From Mansonella perstans (Eukaryota > Nematoda > Chromadorea > Rhabditida > Onchocercidae): a DNA stretch of 64,000 nt. Of the stretch, positions 62,328 to 64,000 are shown piece after piece. Each line of letters starts with the position of its first letter. Positions within the stretch are counted from its first letter, which is position 1. A program made the position numbers and the translations under genes. The notes below the pieces were generated by a model that worked only from the letters and a program-made list of their open reading frames with translations, had not been told where the DNA came from and did no database searches. The stretch is from positions 372,001 through 436,000 of the forward strand of contig JBAMDO010000017.1 of NCBI GenBank assembly GCA_037074765.1. Direction: 5' to 3'.

Positions 62328-64000
62328 GTTGATCCAATTGGAGAACAAACATGCATGTTTCTTCCTAAATTTATTATTGTAAAAATTTTAGCTTACGTTT
62401 TCATTTCCAAACATAGCTGTTGGAATTGCTTATGTGCTGATGATTAGTAATTTCTATAAAATTGTTTCATATTAATTTCTTCAAGCTTTGCATTTCATAT
62501 CATTTGAATACTGGTATTATTACATGCTTTATTTTACTTTCATTTTATCTCGATCCCGTCTGTATCGCTTTGTAAAAAGATATCACATTTGTTTACTTTT
62601 TTTTATATTGTAATTTTTTGAGACTTATGCATTTGAAATTTGAATAAGAGCTAGTAATCTTTTCTTGCGGCGAAAAAAAGAAAATGTAGACATTTTTTTT
62701 ACAATATTTGGAAAAAGAAGGCCGAATTGGGAAAGGAGAGTGGAAGAGAGCAGAAAATTTTCTTCCAGAATTCGTAAGGGAAAAATTATTAAGTTAATTT
62801 TGTATTTGTTTGAAAAATTTATTGTCACAATTTCAGAATTACCATTTAACATATGTTTCGTATTAGTTGAAAATTGTGGTATCGTTTTAAAATTAGGCGA
62901 TTGAAATATTTTTATTGTACGTATAATTTCTTTTTCTTGCTATGAAAATTATAACTATACATAAAAATTTTATTTTGCTACAAAAATTTTGAAAAAAAAA
63001 AAGTAATTTGACAAGTTTTTTCTTTGACAGTCGAGGATCACCTCGATGTTATTGTATGCCATGCTGAAAATGAAGTATTTGGATTACAGAATATTTGCTT
63101 CCAATGTCGCATACCTACAAAATTTCCCTGTGGACCAATCACCAAATGACCAATTTCAGTAGGCTTTTTCGTATCTTTACAAACCTGAAAAGTGCAGTAC
63201 TTTTCAGCATAAACTATTAATTATTTTTAGCCAGTATTAATCTAGTATCATCAAAATTTGTTTTACCATAGTAACTCATAGTATCGCAACATTTACTATA
63301 TTTCTACATATGATGTAAATAAATTAGGAGGCACTTGATGTAAATAATCAGTATTACTCAGTTAGTATGTTATAAATATATTAGTAAATGCGTCATTAGT
63401 AGTGTAATGTTATCGTACTACTTTCTCTCTGATATGTTTTTTTTGATTTCGTGCAATTCCTTTTTTTGTTTTTTTAGAACTGCATATAGGAGTGAAAAAT
63501 ATATAAATTATCATCGGCACTTGTTATTACTAGTGTTTTAACGATAAATTATCATCACTATTTGCTATTTTTTACTAGTTTTAATCATAAGTAAAGAGTA
63601 ATATCACCAAATAGCGTCATTGGTCACCTGTAATGATAAATGATAATGCGTTATTTTATCAGTTAAATATAGGTATCGAAAGAGGAAAAATTGCATTTGT
63701 AATTCTTTATATTTGTTTTTTTTACATAGCCATTTCAATTTATTTTTAATTAGGTATTATTTAAATTGCTGTTATTATGCAAAAATATATTTTAATCCCT
63801 ATTTTAATTTCTGATAGTTATTCAGTCATGTATTTTTTAAATAATGTATGTAAAATTTTTAAGCAAAAAAAAAAGAAAAACCTTAATGAGAAGATTGATA
63901 TCACTGGAATAAAATGATGCAAATGGCAAATGAAATCCCATAATTTTTTTGAAAAAAATTTTTGGTACTAAACGTTTACGACATGTTTCATACTTTCCCA
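62328..64000. other. Intergenic 3' flank of LIG3
   Basis: AT-rich sequence with several T runs. One isolated exon-like segment (63031-63149, + strand, acceptor TTTGACAG, 39 codons with four Cys then stop) has no clear partner and was not called as a gene. I see nothing else to the window edge. Confidence 0.5.

Overview
The window is AT-rich animal DNA with spliced, intron-dense genes. Introns are mostly 100-900 bp, begin GT, end in pyrimidine-AG, and often carry long A or T homopolymers. The proteins point to a nematode, and the low-GC style suggests a clade III (spirurid/filarial-like) worm. The species assignment is an inference and cannot be proven from the sequence alone. No prokaryotic operon, rRNA, CRISPR array or intact transposon was seen. 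The ten gene models below were rebuilt by hand from splice sites, reading-phase continuity and family motifs; phases close through every exon of each model.

Layout. 1-5.4 kb: no supported gene, only repeats. 5.5-7.2 kb (+): an unrecognised four-helix membrane protein. 9.3-14.1 kb (-): a complete SH2-SH2-PTP phosphatase of the SHP2/Corkscrew/PTP-2 type. 15.4-16.0 kb (-): a small signal-peptide plus one-helix membrane protein. 16.8-19.4 kb (+): a type I membrane protein with one kringle domain. 20.4-23.8 kb (-): a phospholipid-phosphatase-related (PLPPR-type) protein. 26.0-31.4 kb (+): a ~590-residue unrecognised protein with an internal repeat. 33.0-34.2 kb (-): a small coiled-coil protein with a GPS2-like pattern. 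35.5-39.7 kb (+): ASCC1. 40.7-52.9 kb (-): a USP19-like deubiquitinase with a CS domain and a MYND finger inside the catalytic domain. 55.8-62.3 kb (+): DNA ligase III.

From 15 kb on, most neighbours are divergent pairs around 0.7-2.9 kb spacers (small membrane protein/kringle, PLPPR/repeat protein, GPS2-like/ASCC1, USP19-like/LIG3), so shared bidirectional promoters are possible. Two spacers carry unusually GC-rich dyads.

The most striking observation is the 3' end of the DNA ligase III gene. An exon splices in phase to complete a C2H2 PAR-binding zinc finger (PBZ) at the extreme C terminus, where vertebrate LIG3-alpha carries its XRCC1-binding BRCT domain. The worm ligase therefore appears to combine an N-terminal PARP-type nick-sensing finger with a C-terminal poly(ADP-ribose) reader. 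ASCC1 (alkylation-damage signalling) and LIG3 (single-strand break repair) lie within 30 kb of each other, but nothing in the sequence shows coregulation.
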